A program made the translations under genes and the position numbers. From NCBI GenBank assembly GCA_963734365.1, contig CAVTGV010000007.1, positions 319,249-383,248 of the forward strand: a stretch of 64,000 nucleotides of DNA, read 5' to 3'. Shown piece after piece: positions 44,980 through 52,863 of the stretch (its first letter is position 1; the number at the start of each line of letters is the position of its first letter). The notes beneath the pieces were generated by a model. It had not been told where the DNA came from. It ran no database searches and saw only the letters and a program-made list of their open reading frames with translations. The stretch comes from JACVRW01 sp963734365 (GTDB taxonomy: Bacteria > Actinomycetota > Thermoleophilia > Solirubrobacterales > Thermoleophilaceae).

Positions 44980-46187
44980 CCGTCCGGGCGCGTGCAGCGC
45001 ACCTGGTAGACCGAGGTGAAGCCGCTCTCGAAGCCCCGCCGCGCCGCGCGCAGATAGACGCGCCAGACACGCACCCGCTCGGCGCCGCCGAGGCGGACCG
45101 CGTCGTCGAGCCGCTCGTCGAAGCGGCGCGCCCAGTGGCGCAGGGTCTCGGCGTAGTCGGCGGCCAATCCCTCCACGTGCTCCACCGGTAGCCCGGCTCG
45201 CTCCAGGGCGAGCACGATGCGGGACAGGTGCAGGGGCGCGGCATCCGGGAACACGTAGCGCTCGGAGAAGGCCCCGGCCTCGGGATCGGTGTGACGCAGC
45301 CGGGCGATGCCGTGGTTGAGCACACGCCCGCCCGGCCGCACGAGGCGGGCCACCTGACGCGCGTAGGTGTCGATCTGGACGTTGCCGACGTGCTCGACCA
45401 TTCCGATGCTCGCCACGGCGTCGAAAGGCTGGTCGCTGAGCTCGCGGTAGTCCTCCACGCGGATGTCCACCCGGTCGGCCACGCCCGCTTCGGCGGCACG
45501 CCGGCGGGCGAGCTCGGCCTGCGGCTCGGAGAGGGTGATGCCGGTCACGTGCACGCCGCGCTCGGTCGCGGCGTGGATCGCGAAGCTGCCCCACCCGCAG
45601 CCTATGTCGAGCACGCGCTGGCCCCGCTCGAGCGCGAGCTTGTCGCACACCAGGGCGAGCTTGGCCTGCTGGGCCTCCTCGAGGGTGGTCGCGCCGCGAG
45701 AGAACAGGCCGCAGCTGTAGGTCATCGACTCGTCCAGGAAGAGGGCGAAGTAGTCGTTCGAGAGGTTGTAGTGGTGGCGGACCGCGCGCGCGTCGCGCAC
45801 GAGGCTGTGGCGGCGGCCGCGCGGCCGGAGCTCGGCGGCCGGGACGCTCGGCGGACGTACCACCCCGCAGGCCCGCGCGGCCGCGAGTGCCAGGCGCGCC
45901 TTGGTGCCGCGGTCGATGGGCGGCGGCTGCCAGCCTCCGAGCACCTCGAGCAGCCCGTCGAGGTCGTCCACGTCGAGCGCACCGGACACGTACGCGCGTC
46001 CCAGGCCGAGCTGCCCCGGGGCGCGCAGGGCGTGGGCGAGCGCCGCTGGGGAGCGCACGGTGAAGGTGGGCCCGGCGTCGCCGTTGGTCGAGGCCAGCCG
46101 GCCGCCGTCCCACATCTCGATGGTGAAGGGCCGCTCCGGCAGCGCCTTCTCGACTTCGCTGAGCAGAGGTTCGGTGCGTGACGTCAT
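44976..46187 (-). CDS. Cyclopropane-fatty-acyl-phospholipid synthase family methyltransferase
   Basis: From ATG 46187, about 403 residues. The N-terminal part carries the substrate-binding region with LGLGRAYVSGALDVDDL. HHYNLSNDYFALFLDESMTYSCGLF is the family's signature, then SAM motif VLDIGCGWGSFAIHAA, GITLSEPQAELA, VASIGMVEHVG and NHGIARL. It transfers a methyl(ene) group from SAM to unsaturated acyl chains in phospholipids, and sits near a desaturase gene that would supply such chains. A 16-residue upstream extension in frame lacks conservation. Confidence 0.93.
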   Translation of the reverse strand: MTSRTEPLLSEVEKALPERPFTIEMWDGGRLASTNGDAGPTFTVRSPAALAHALRAPGQLGLGRAYVSGALDVDDLDGLLEVLGGWQPPPIDRGTKARLALAAARACGVVRPPSVPAAELRPRGRRHSLVRDARAVRHHYNLSNDYFALFLDESMTYSCGLFSRGATTLEEAQQAKLALVCDKLALERGQRVLDIGCGWGSFAIHAATERGVHVTGITLSEPQAELARRRAAEAGVADRVDIRVEDYRELSDQPFDAVASIGMVEHVGNVQIDTYARQVARLVRPGGRVLNHGIARLRHTDPEAGAFSERYVFPDAAPLHLSRIVLALERAGLPVEHVEGLAADYAETLRHWARRFDERLDDAVRLGGAERVRVWRVYLRAARRGFESGFTSVYQVRCTRPDG

Positions 46188-46243
46188 TGCGCCGCCGCAC
46201 CCTAGCTTGTGGTCCAAGCCACGGCGAGATATCACTACTCGCG

Positions 46244-46555
46244 ATGAGCGACCACGCGGGCGCGCTCGCCTTGGCTGAGGCGCAGGTCGCGGCCGTGCGC
46301 GACGATCCGGCGGCGCGTCTTGCTCTGATGGCGCGGGTGTTCCGCGGGCCGACGGGCCGGGCGCCGCGACACCTGCCGTTCCGACGGGCGGCGTTGTCGT
46401 TCATGCGCTGGCAGGCGCGCCGCGGTGTGCTCAATCCGCTCGATGCGTCGCCGCCCGGCAGCGTGTGGTGGCGGAGGCGGATCTCTCCAGCGCGAACGTC
46501 ATTGCAGAGCGAATCGCGGAGCTGCGCTGACGCGCGGTTCGCCAGGAGGCCCTAG
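46244..46555 (+). pseudogene. Truncated hypothetical protein followed by an out-of-frame C-terminal remnant of another gene
   Basis: ATG 46244 opens a good-looking protein (LALAEAQVAAVRDDPAARLALM, then PRHLPFRRAALSFMRWQARRGVLNPLD and PGSVWWRR), which resembles the N-terminus of larger uncharacterised actinobacterial proteins. After about 46,470 composition changes to noise. In another frame the same DNA reads VVAEADLSSANVIAERIAELR and stops at 46530, as if the end of an unrelated gene. I read this as a deletion junction of two gene pieces. Function of either part unknown. Confidence 0.5.
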
Positions 46556-46929
46556 CGCGTCGGGTGGCGAAGATTGACCACGATCTCGTCGCCCTCGACG
46601 CGGACCGCGTAGCGGCGCACGCGCAGGCGCGCGTCGACGGCACAGCGGCCGGTGGCGATGTCGAACTCCCACTTGTGCCAAGGGCAGCGCACGAGAGTGT
46701 CCGGGGCGCCGAGCGCGGGGCGGCCGTCGCGCAGCTCGATCGCGGTGGCGATGCGCCCGCTCGAGCAGAGCGGCGCGCCGCGATGCGGGCAGCGGTCGGC
46801 CAGCGCGTGAAGCTCTTCGCCCACGCGGTAGAGCCCGATGCGGTGGCCTCCGAGCTCGACCATCCGGCGCTCGCCGTGGGCGGGGGCCTCGGCGAGCGGG
46901 AGACGCAGCTCGCGCAGCGTGCGGCTCAC
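46552..46929 (-). CDS. Rieske [2Fe-2S] ferredoxin-like protein
   Basis: A 125-residue single-domain Rieske protein. The two cluster-binding motifs are CPHRGAPL (C-x-H) and CPWHKWEFDIATG (C-x2-H). It starts at GTG 46929, whose GTGA overlaps the amidohydrolase stop. Likely an electron carrier for an oxygenase, or part of a catabolic pathway with the amidohydrolase. No oxygenase alpha subunit is visible nearby. Confidence 0.88.
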   Translation of the reverse strand: MSRTLRELRLPLAEAPAHGERRMVELGGHRIGLYRVGEELHALADRCPHRGAPLCSSGRIATAIELRDGRPALGAPDTLVRCPWHKWEFDIATGRCAVDARLRVRRYAVRVEGDEIVVNLRHPTR

Positions 46930-48029
46930 GCGGCGACCGCGGCCGGGAGCCCGAAGAAGCGGCTTGCGTTGCGGTGGGCGACGCCGTCGCGCCAGTCGGC
47001 CGGAAGCCGGTTCAGCGTCTGGCGGGGATCGTCGTAGTCCCAGTGCGGATAGTCGCTCGAGAAGCAGAGCGTGTCCCACGGGCGCAGCCCCTCGAGCGCC
47101 GGCGCCAGCAGGCGGTCGTCGGGCGGCTCCTCGAGCGGCTGGGTGGTGAAGCGGACACTCTCGAAGACGTATTCGGACGGCGGACGTACGCACCAGGGCA
47201 TCTCGCTTCGGCATGCGCGCCACATCGTGTCGAGTCGCCAGAGGAGCCCGACGAATCCGACGAGGCCGCCCTCCATCATCATGACGCCGGTCCGCGGGAA
47301 GCGCTCGAGGATTCCGTGGCAGAGGATCGAGGCGAAGTGCCCGTGCATGCCCGAGCCGCAGAGGGCGTGGTACTCGCCGTAGTGGTCGGGATAGCCGGCC
47401 GCGGTCACCGGCCCCGCGATACCGACGCCCTCGAAGTGCGTGTGCACGACGACCGGCAGCCCGAGGTCGTCGCACGCCCGCCAGAGCGGGTCGTGGATCG
47501 GGTTGCCATACGGGATCCGGGCTGCGCCTGGGAGGAACACGCCGACGAACTCGTCGCGCTCGCCAACGCGGCGGATCTCGGCGGCCGCCGCCTCGGGGTG
47601 CTGCGCCGGCACCACGACGAGCCCGCGCAGCCGCGGCTCGCGCTCCAGCCAGTGCTCGAGCAGCCAGTCGTTGTAGGCGCGGCTCAGGTGGGCGGCGAGG
47701 ATCCCGTTGGGGATGATCGAGAACGCGGCGGCCTCGTCGGGTGTGAGGATGCCGTGGTCGACGGCGAGCGGGTCGAGCGCGTTGGCCCGGACCTGATCGA
47801 GCGTCTGGCCGACCAGTTGCGATCCGACCGCCGTCGACGCGCGGTCGAAGGCGTCCTCGCGCAGCCAGCCGGTGGGGTGATACCAGGGATAGCTGGGCAT
47901 GCCGAGCCCGTTCGTGCCGCAGTTGACCACCAGCTCGCGGGTCGCCGGGTCCAGGTAGGGCGCAAGATCGAGAACCGTCTCGTAGCCCACATGGATGTCA
48001 CAGTCGACCAGCACCCCGTCCACCTCCAT
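46926..48029 (-). CDS. Amidohydrolase family 2 (metal-dependent TIM-barrel hydrolase/decarboxylase)
   Basis: A 367-residue protein of the amidohydrolase-2 (aminocarboxymuconate-semialdehyde decarboxylase-like) group. DCDIHVG at the N-terminus is a variant of the usual DxHxH metal motif. A conserved GVFLPGAARIPYGNPIHDPLWRACDDLGLPVVVHTHFEG and a C-terminal FSSDYPHWDYDD, with the metal-ligand Asp, match the family. It probably hydrolyses or decarboxylates an aromatic or cyclic acid. It is first in an operon with the Rieske gene (GTGA overlap). The ATG lies two bases from a perfect palindrome and opposite an IclR regulator. Confidence 0.88.
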   Translation of the reverse strand: MEVDGVLVDCDIHVGYETVLDLAPYLDPATRELVVNCGTNGLGMPSYPWYHPTGWLREDAFDRASTAVGSQLVGQTLDQVRANALDPLAVDHGILTPDEAAAFSIIPNGILAAHLSRAYNDWLLEHWLEREPRLRGLVVVPAQHPEAAAAEIRRVGERDEFVGVFLPGAARIPYGNPIHDPLWRACDDLGLPVVVHTHFEGVGIAGPVTAAGYPDHYGEYHALCGSGMHGHFASILCHGILERFPRTGVMMMEGGLVGFVGLLWRLDTMWRACRSEMPWCVRPPSEYVFESVRFTTQPLEEPPDDRLLAPALEGLRPWDTLCFSSDYPHWDYDDPRQTLNRLPADWRDGVAHRNASRFFGLPAAVAA

Positions 48030-48030
48030 C

Positions 48031-48045
48031 GATCACAATGTGATC
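48031..48045. promoter_or_regulatory. Perfect palindromic operator between amidohydrolase operon and IclR gene
   Basis: GATCACA-A-TGTGATC is a perfect 7-bp inverted repeat around one base, directly between the amidohydrolase start (48029) and the IclR coding region. The gap is so small that both transcripts must be nearly leaderless. It is the likely binding site for the IclR-family regulator. Confidence 0.6.
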
Positions 48046-48157
48046 TACTTCGCTCATTACCGACGAAGCCATTGAACCAGCCGGAGACGCGCGCCGCAAG
48101 CGCGTCCACGCGCCGGGGCTGCCGCGCGCCCAGTCGCTGAGCCGGGCGGCCGCACTC

Positions 48158-48877
48158 GTGCGCGCCGCGGGCGCCGGCGGCGCACCGTCCACTGCGCAGC
48201 TCGCGCGCACGTGCGGGCTCCCGGTCGCGACGGCCGCGCGCCTGCTGGCCACGCTCTCGGACGAGGGCTTCGTCGAGCGGACGGCCGACGGCGCCGGGTG
48301 GACCATCGGGCTCCCCCTGGTGCGGCTCGCCCAGGCCGCCGATCCCGATCGAGCGATCGTCGCGGTGGCCGGTCCGGTGCTCGAAGAGCTGGCGGCCGCT
48401 GCCGGCGAGAGCGCCGCGCTGGCCGTTCCGCGTCCTGGACCCGCTATGGACGTGATCGCCCAGGCCGATGCCCCCGGGCTGCTCGGCGCGAGCAACTGGG
48501 TCGGCCGCAGCTTTCCGCTCCACGCCTCCGCGCCCGGCAAGCTCGTGCTCGCCGAGCTCGACGACTCGCAGCTCGCCCAGTGGGTCGAGCGCGCCCGCCC
48601 CCAACGGCTGACGCAGCGCACCATCACGACCGCGCGCGGGCTGCGGGCCGAGCTCGCGGCGATCCGCGCTCAGGGCTACGCCGAGCTGGACGACGAGCTC
48701 GAGCCGGCCCTCGCGAGCCTTGCCGTGACCGTGCGCGGCACGCGCGGCGAGGCGCTCGCGTTCGTCGGAGTCAGCGGTCCGAGCGCGCGCCTGAACGCCG
48801 CGCGCCGCCGTGCCCTCGTCGGCAAGGTACGCGCCGCCGCGGAGCGGATCGCCCGCGCAGCAGCCGATCAGCGCTGA
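48158..48877 (+). CDS. IclR-family transcriptional regulator (true start probably upstream)
   Basis: Winged HTH (PSTAQLARTCGLPVATAARLLATLSDEGFVE) followed by the IclR effector-binding domain with PVLEELAAAAGESAAL, SFPLHASAPGKLVLAEL, RGLRAELAAIRAQGYA and a closing SGPSARLN. GTG 48158 is the only standard start in frame, but it cuts off the first HTH helix: SLSRAAALV just upstream is clearly part of the domain. The frame is open back to TGA 48041 with only ATT codons (48056, 48071) as possible starts, so there is either a rare ATT start or an indel. It probably controls the divergent amidohydrolase-Rieske operon through the palindrome. Confidence 0.85.
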   Translation: MRAAGAGGAPSTAQLARTCGLPVATAARLLATLSDEGFVERTADGAGWTIGLPLVRLAQAADPDRAIVAVAGPVLEELAAAAGESAALAVPRPGPAMDVIAQADAPGLLGASNWVGRSFPLHASAPGKLVLAELDDSQLAQWVERARPQRLTQRTITTARGLRAELAAIRAQGYAELDDELEPALASLAVTVRGTRGEALAFVGVSGPSARLNAARRRALVGKVRAAAERIARAAADQR

Positions 48878-48894
48878 CGAAGCCACTGCGTCGC

Positions 48895-48997
48895 ATGTCG
48901 GCCTGCTCCGACGGGATCCGCGTAAACGCCATCTGCCCCCGGGGGCGTCTCCGCGGGGATCGAGCTGGTGATCGACGGCGGCTACCTCGCGCGCTAG
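48895..48997 (+). pseudogene. C-terminal remnant of a short-chain dehydrogenase/reductase
   Basis: GIRVNAICP, the SDR motif after the catalytic region, appears in one frame. About 40 bases later and in another frame SAGIELVIDGGYLAR-stop reproduces the canonical SDR C-terminus. Everything else is missing. This is a deletion scar between the IclR gene and the nitronate monooxygenase gene. Confidence 0.6.
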
Positions 48998-49006
48998 CCC
49001 TTGGCG

Positions 49007-50074
49007 TCAACCCAGTCGCTGGGTTGCGGCGGCCAGCGCGCTCCGGGCGTCCTCGGCGAGCCGGGCGGTGAGCTCGGCGGCGGGCACCGGCTCGGTGAGG
49101 TCGTAAGCCTGGCCGGCCCAGAGGTTGAAGCCGTCGGCATCGCCGCGCCGGCGCGCGGCCGCCCGCGCGGGAGCGGTGAGGTGGTGGACCTCCGGGTAGG
49201 CGCTGGGGGCGTCAGCCGAGTGCTCGCGAATGAAGCGGTTGACGATGCCGCGCCCGGCGCGCCCGGTGAACGCTCGCGTCAGCGCGGTCGGCACTTCGCC
49301 GTGCGCGATCGCTTCGCGGTGCGCCGGTGTGGTCGCCGCTTCGGGACAGAGCATGAAGGCTGTGCCGATCTGCGCGGCCGCAGCGCCGGCCGCGATGACC
49401 CCCGCGACGCCATGACCGGTCGCGATGCCGCCGGTGGCCACCAGTGGCAACGCGTCGCCGACCGCCGCGCGGACCAGCTGCAGTAGGGCCAGCAGCCCGA
49501 GATTGCCGGGCGCGCCGTCGTCGAAACCGCCGCGGTGTCCGCCGGCCTCCAGGCCCTGAACGATCACCGCGTCGGCACCGGCGTCGCTCGCCATCCCCGC
49601 CTCGGCGGGCGTGGTCGCCGTCAGCCAGACCGCGACGCCCGCGTCGTGCAGGCGCTGCACATCCTCTCGTGGCGGACATCCGAACGTGAATGAGACGACC
49701 GGGACTCGCTCTTCGCAGAGCAGGTCGAGCTTCTCCGCGTAGCGGTCGTCGTCCCAGCGTGGCTCGCCCAGCGCGGTGCCGGTTCGTTCGGCTTCGCCGC
49801 GCAGCGTCTCGGCGTAGGTGGCCACGTCCTCGGCGCCGGCACCCTGCCCGGGCGAGGCGAAGACGTTGACCCCGAACGGGACGTCATCCGCGATCAGCGA
49901 CCGGAGTTCGTCGAGATCGGCGCGCAGCGCGTCGGGAGCCTTGTAGCCGGCGGCGATGAATCCGAGACCGCCGGCGCCGGAGACCGCCGCGGCGAGCGCA
50001 GACGTCGACGGGCCTCCCGCCATCGGGGCCTGCACGATCGGTAGAGCCAGAGCATCGAGCGTGAACGTCGCCAT
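49007..50074 (-). CDS. Nitronate monooxygenase (2-nitropropane dioxygenase family)
   Basis: From ATG 50074, 355 residues of FMN-dependent TIM barrel: LPIVQAPMAGGPSTSALAAAVSGAGGLGFIAAGY, FGVNVFA, VSFTFGCPP, the conserved VIVQGLEAGGHRGGF with the FMN-contacting His, LVATGGIATG and AAQIGTAFMLCPEA. It oxidises propionate 3-nitronate or related alkyl nitronates. The 39-residue upstream extension in frame overlaps the divergent gene region and is not conserved. Confidence 0.92.
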   Translation of the reverse strand: MATFTLDALALPIVQAPMAGGPSTSALAAAVSGAGGLGFIAAGYKAPDALRADLDELRSLIADDVPFGVNVFASPGQGAGAEDVATYAETLRGEAERTGTALGEPRWDDDRYAEKLDLLCEERVPVVSFTFGCPPREDVQRLHDAGVAVWLTATTPAEAGMASDAGADAVIVQGLEAGGHRGGFDDGAPGNLGLLALLQLVRAAVGDALPLVATGGIATGHGVAGVIAAGAAAAQIGTAFMLCPEAATTPAHREAIAHGEVPTALTRAFTGRAGRGIVNRFIREHSADAPSAYPEVHHLTAPARAAARRRGDADGFNLWAGQAYDLTEPVPAAELTARLAEDARSALAAATQRLG

Positions 50075-50131
50075 TCGACCAGCTTGCCACGTTCGTGACG
50101 ACCGTCGGCGCGCCCTCATATCGTGGTGGCC

Positions 50132-51226
50132 ATGGCCGTACCCCGCCTCTCCTGGGCCCAAGCGTTGGCCTGGCGGATGCGGCGACACCATCTCGATCCG
50201 CGGGATGGGGGATCAGCCCTGGAGGTGGTCCGCCGGCTGTGCGGTGTCCAGGCGCAGGTGGCTTCGGCCGCGGCCCTTGCGGTCGCCGTCCGCCAGGCCA
50301 AGCCGAGCAACTCGGGGCTGTCGCGGGCGGTGTCGCGCCGGTCGCTCGTTCGCACCTGGGCGATGCGCGGCACCCTGCACGTGTTGGCGGCCGACGAGGC
50401 GGCCTCCTACCTCTCCCTGCTCGCCAGTGCCCGCACCTGGGAGAAGGGGTCCTGGCAGAAGGCGTTCCTGCCGGCCGCCCGGATGTCTCGCCTCGCGGAT
50501 GCGGTCTCTGCAACGCTCGAGAGCGGAGCGGAGCTGGACCGCGACGAGTTGATCGCCGCGGTGGCCGGACAGTCGGGTGACCGGGCTCTGGCGGAGGAGA
50601 TTCGCTCCAGCTGGAGCGCGGTCCTGAAACCTCTCGCCTGGCAAGGGCTGCTCTGCAACGGAAGCGTTCGCGGCAGCCGCGTGACGTTCACCACGCCGGC
50701 GGCGAGAATACGTGGCTGGTCCGGCCTTCCGGACCCCGACGAGGCAGCCGGACACGTCATCCCTGCCTACCTGGGCGCTCACGGCCCGGCGACCATGGCG
50801 GGCTTCGATCAGTGGTTGCTTCGGGGCGCCACGCCGAAAGCTCGGCTACGCCAATGGTTCGCCGAGCTCGGCGACGGCGTAGCCGAGGTCGAAGTCGACG
50901 GAACGACCGCCTACCTGAGAGCTGAGCACGTGGACGACGTGGCCGCTGCGAAACCGAGCACCGCCGTCCGCCTGCTGCCCGGCTTCGATCAGTACGTCCT
51001 CGGCCCGGGCACCAGCGACCCGAACCTGGTCCCGCCGGCACATCGCGCGGCCGTGAGCCGGGCGGGAGGGTGGATCAGCCCCGTCGTCGTCAGCCGAGGC
51101 CGGGTGGCCGGGACCTGGGAGGCGGACGAAGAGGTAGCGGTGGACCTCTTCGGGAAGCGAGTGGCCGCAAAACCCCTGGCCGCCGAGGTCGCCCGCATGC
51201 AGCGACTCATGGACGGGTCTCGGTGA
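50132..51226 (+). CDS. Winged-helix protein of the AlkZ/YcaQ (HTH_42) DNA glycosylase family
   Basis: 364 residues. The family's catalytic QxQ appears as CGVQAQ near residue 43. RTWAMRGTLHVLAADEAASYL, a central helix-rich region, AAGHVIPAYLGAHGPATMAGF and VRLLPGFDQYVLGP follow the usual order of tandem winged helices. E. coli YcaQ and Streptomyces AlkZ unhook DNA crosslinks. Many paralogs have unknown substrates, so I keep to the family. ATG 50132 is preferred to GTG 50123. Confidence 0.82.
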   Translation: MAVPRLSWAQALAWRMRRHHLDPRDGGSALEVVRRLCGVQAQVASAAALAVAVRQAKPSNSGLSRAVSRRSLVRTWAMRGTLHVLAADEAASYLSLLASARTWEKGSWQKAFLPAARMSRLADAVSATLESGAELDRDELIAAVAGQSGDRALAEEIRSSWSAVLKPLAWQGLLCNGSVRGSRVTFTTPAARIRGWSGLPDPDEAAGHVIPAYLGAHGPATMAGFDQWLLRGATPKARLRQWFAELGDGVAEVEVDGTTAYLRAEHVDDVAAAKPSTAVRLLPGFDQYVLGPGTSDPNLVPPAHRAAVSRAGGWISPVVVSRGRVAGTWEADEEVAVDLFGKRVAAKPLAAEVARMQRLMDGSR

Positions 51227-51235
51227 CGACGTCAT

Positions 51236-52021
51236 TTACCCCTGTGCGAGCCACTCCTCGAAGCTCGGGCCTGCGAGTTTCGCGCCGGGGTTGGGCAACG
51301 CGGCGCCCTCCGCGTAGGCCGCGGCATCCGGGTCGTCGGAGTCGGCCAGCGGACCGCCGCTGCCCTCGCGGACCTCGATCGAGTCACCTCGGCTGGCGAA
51401 GAGCGCAGCGGCCGCGTCGGCGAGACGCTCCTCCTGTGGCCCCGCGACCTCGGTGATCCTGCCGCTCTCGATCTCCGGCTCCTCAGCCGCGTCGGCGAGG
51501 GCTTCGGCGACGGCGCGGGCCGCCACCAGCTGCGTTCGCATCTGGGGCACATGGGCCACGCCGTCCTGGATCATCCATCCGACCAGGGGCTCGACGAACT
51601 CGTGGAACTGGGCCGCGCGCACGATCCGGACCGGGAGCGGACCTTCAAGCAGCGTCTGCTCCTGCGCCAGCTTGGCCGCGTTGTAGCCGCCCTGGAACTT
51701 GTCGATTCCGATGATCGAGACCAGGACGATCCGCTGCGCCCCGGCAGCGGCGCCGGCTCGTTGCAGGTTCCGTGCCGAGGCGGTGAAGAACTCCGTCGCC
51801 GCTTCCTGATCGGGCGAAGGCCCCGTGGCCGCGTCGATGATGGTCTCCGCTCCGGCGAGCGCCTCGTCGAGACCCTCGCCGCTCACCACGTCGACACCCT
51901 TGGAGCGCGCGATCGCGACCACGTCGTGCCCGCGCTGCTCGAGGATCTCCACCAGCGGCGCTCCGACCCGCCCGGTCGCTCCCGTGACGGCAATCTTCTG
52001 GCTGCTGCTTTCGCTTTCCAT
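51236..52021 (-). CDS. NAD(P)H-binding NmrA-like oxidoreductase in the ECF41 regulon
   Basis: From ATG 52021 (with GGAAG ribosome site), 261 residues of atypical SDR: Rossmann motif VTGATGRVGAPLVEIL, ARSKGVDVVSGEGL, a central VLVSIIGIDKFQGGYNAAKLAQEQ with the YxxxK pair and a C-terminal GPSFEEWLAQG. It likely acts on a small oxidised substrate or senses NAD(P)H. Its promoter (GGTCACA-N16-CGTC) matches those of the divergent sigma and epimerase genes two kilobases away. Co-regulated oxidoreductases are typical partners of ECF41 sigma factors. Confidence 0.88.
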   Translation of the reverse strand: MESESSSQKIAVTGATGRVGAPLVEILEQRGHDVVAIARSKGVDVVSGEGLDEALAGAETIIDAATGPSPDQEAATEFFTASARNLQRAGAAAGAQRIVLVSIIGIDKFQGGYNAAKLAQEQTLLEGPLPVRIVRAAQFHEFVEPLVGWMIQDGVAHVPQMRTQLVAARAVAEALADAAEEPEIESGRITEVAGPQEERLADAAAALFASRGDSIEVREGSGGPLADSDDPDAAAYAEGAALPNPGAKLAGPSFEEWLAQG

Positions 52022-52062
52022 TGTTCTTCCTTTCCCGACAACAATTGATCTGTTACTCGTAA

Positions 52063-52089
52063 GACGCGCGAGAGCGCGAACATGTGACC
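52063..52089 (-). promoter_or_regulatory. ECF41-type promoter of the NmrA-like gene
   Basis: On the minus strand GGTCACA (52089-52083), a 16-base spacer, then CGTC (52066-52063), 42 bases before the ATG. This matches the ECF41 consensus TGTCACA...CGTC in six of seven and all four positions. Confidence 0.7.
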
Positions 52090-52098
52090 GACGCCGGC

Positions 52099-52863
52099 TC
52101 ACGCATCGACCCCGCGTACACGGAACCGGCGCCAGCGCGCGTCGATGCCCTGTCCGTCGAGCGAGCGACTGCGACCGTCCCGGATCGGCAGCATCGTCCA
52201 GATCCCGAACCCGATGCGCGCCCGTTCGGGGATCAGGGTGCCGTGGACCTCGTACACCGTGTGGCCGTCGACGCGCCAGGAGGCGGCCGACCGACGCCGG
52301 TCGAGCGTGACCTCGCACTCGCGAAGCCGGCTGAAGTCGTCGTCGAAGTCCTCGTACGGCGACTCGACCACGTGGTAGAACGGCTCGCCGGCTCCGCCAC
52401 CGCCCAGGCCCAGCTGCTCGTGCAGCGCCAGCACACGGGTGGAGGTGCCGCAGACGGCGAACACGCGCTGGCTCACGTCGAGGTCGAAGACGTGGAATGC
52501 GGCCATTCCCCGGCGGTAGTCGCCCGGCTCGCCGCCGAAGTTCGTGACCGCCAGGCCGGCGGCGAACGTCGCGGGCCGATCCGGCGGCACCACGAAGTCG
52601 CGGGTCGAGAAGACGAGGTACTTGGCGCTGTCGACGGCCTGAAACCTGTCGTGGGACAGCGAGAAACGCGGAATGGTCACTCGCACCTCGCCCTCGCCGA
52701 CGGCCAACTCCGCGTTCGGGTCCAGCGGGGTGTGCTCGCCGCCGGTCGGGAGCGGCAGGCGCGCCGGGCGCCAGCGTGCGGCGTCGAGGCCGGGCCCAGT
52801 GAGCTCGTCGTAGGTGACGAAGCCCTCCTGCGTTTCAGGCTTGCGGGATGAGCCGGCCATCAT
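52099..52863 (-). CDS. DUF6081-like beta-sandwich protein
   Basis: 254 residues from ATG 52863, preceded by GGAGGAG. The pattern (VTYDELTGPGLDAARWRPARLPLP, AVDSAKYLVFSTRDFVVPPDRPATFAAGLAV, YRRGMAAFHVFDLDVSQRVFAV, VDGHTVYEVHGTLIPERARIGFGIWTM) suggests a concanavalin-like beta-sandwich. It resembles actinobacterial proteins filed as DUF6081, though I am not certain of the family number. No signal peptide. The gene overlaps the end of the epimerase gene by 29 bases and should be in the same transcript, hence controlled by the ECF41 sigma. Confidence 0.7.
   Translation of the reverse strand: MMAGSSRKPETQEGFVTYDELTGPGLDAARWRPARLPLPTGGEHTPLDPNAELAVGEGEVRVTIPRFSLSHDRFQAVDSAKYLVFSTRDFVVPPDRPATFAAGLAVTNFGGEPGDYRRGMAAFHVFDLDVSQRVFAVCGTSTRVLALHEQLGLGGGGAGEPFYHVVESPYEDFDDDFSRLRECEVTLDRRRSAASWRVDGHTVYEVHGTLIPERARIGFGIWTMLPIRDGRSRSLDGQGIDARWRRFRVRGVDA

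Noticed and set aside
47995..48022. TGTCACA as a further ECF41-type -35 for the IclR gene
   Set aside because: It lies in the amidohydrolase coding region and no CGTC or GGTC follows at 16-17 bases.
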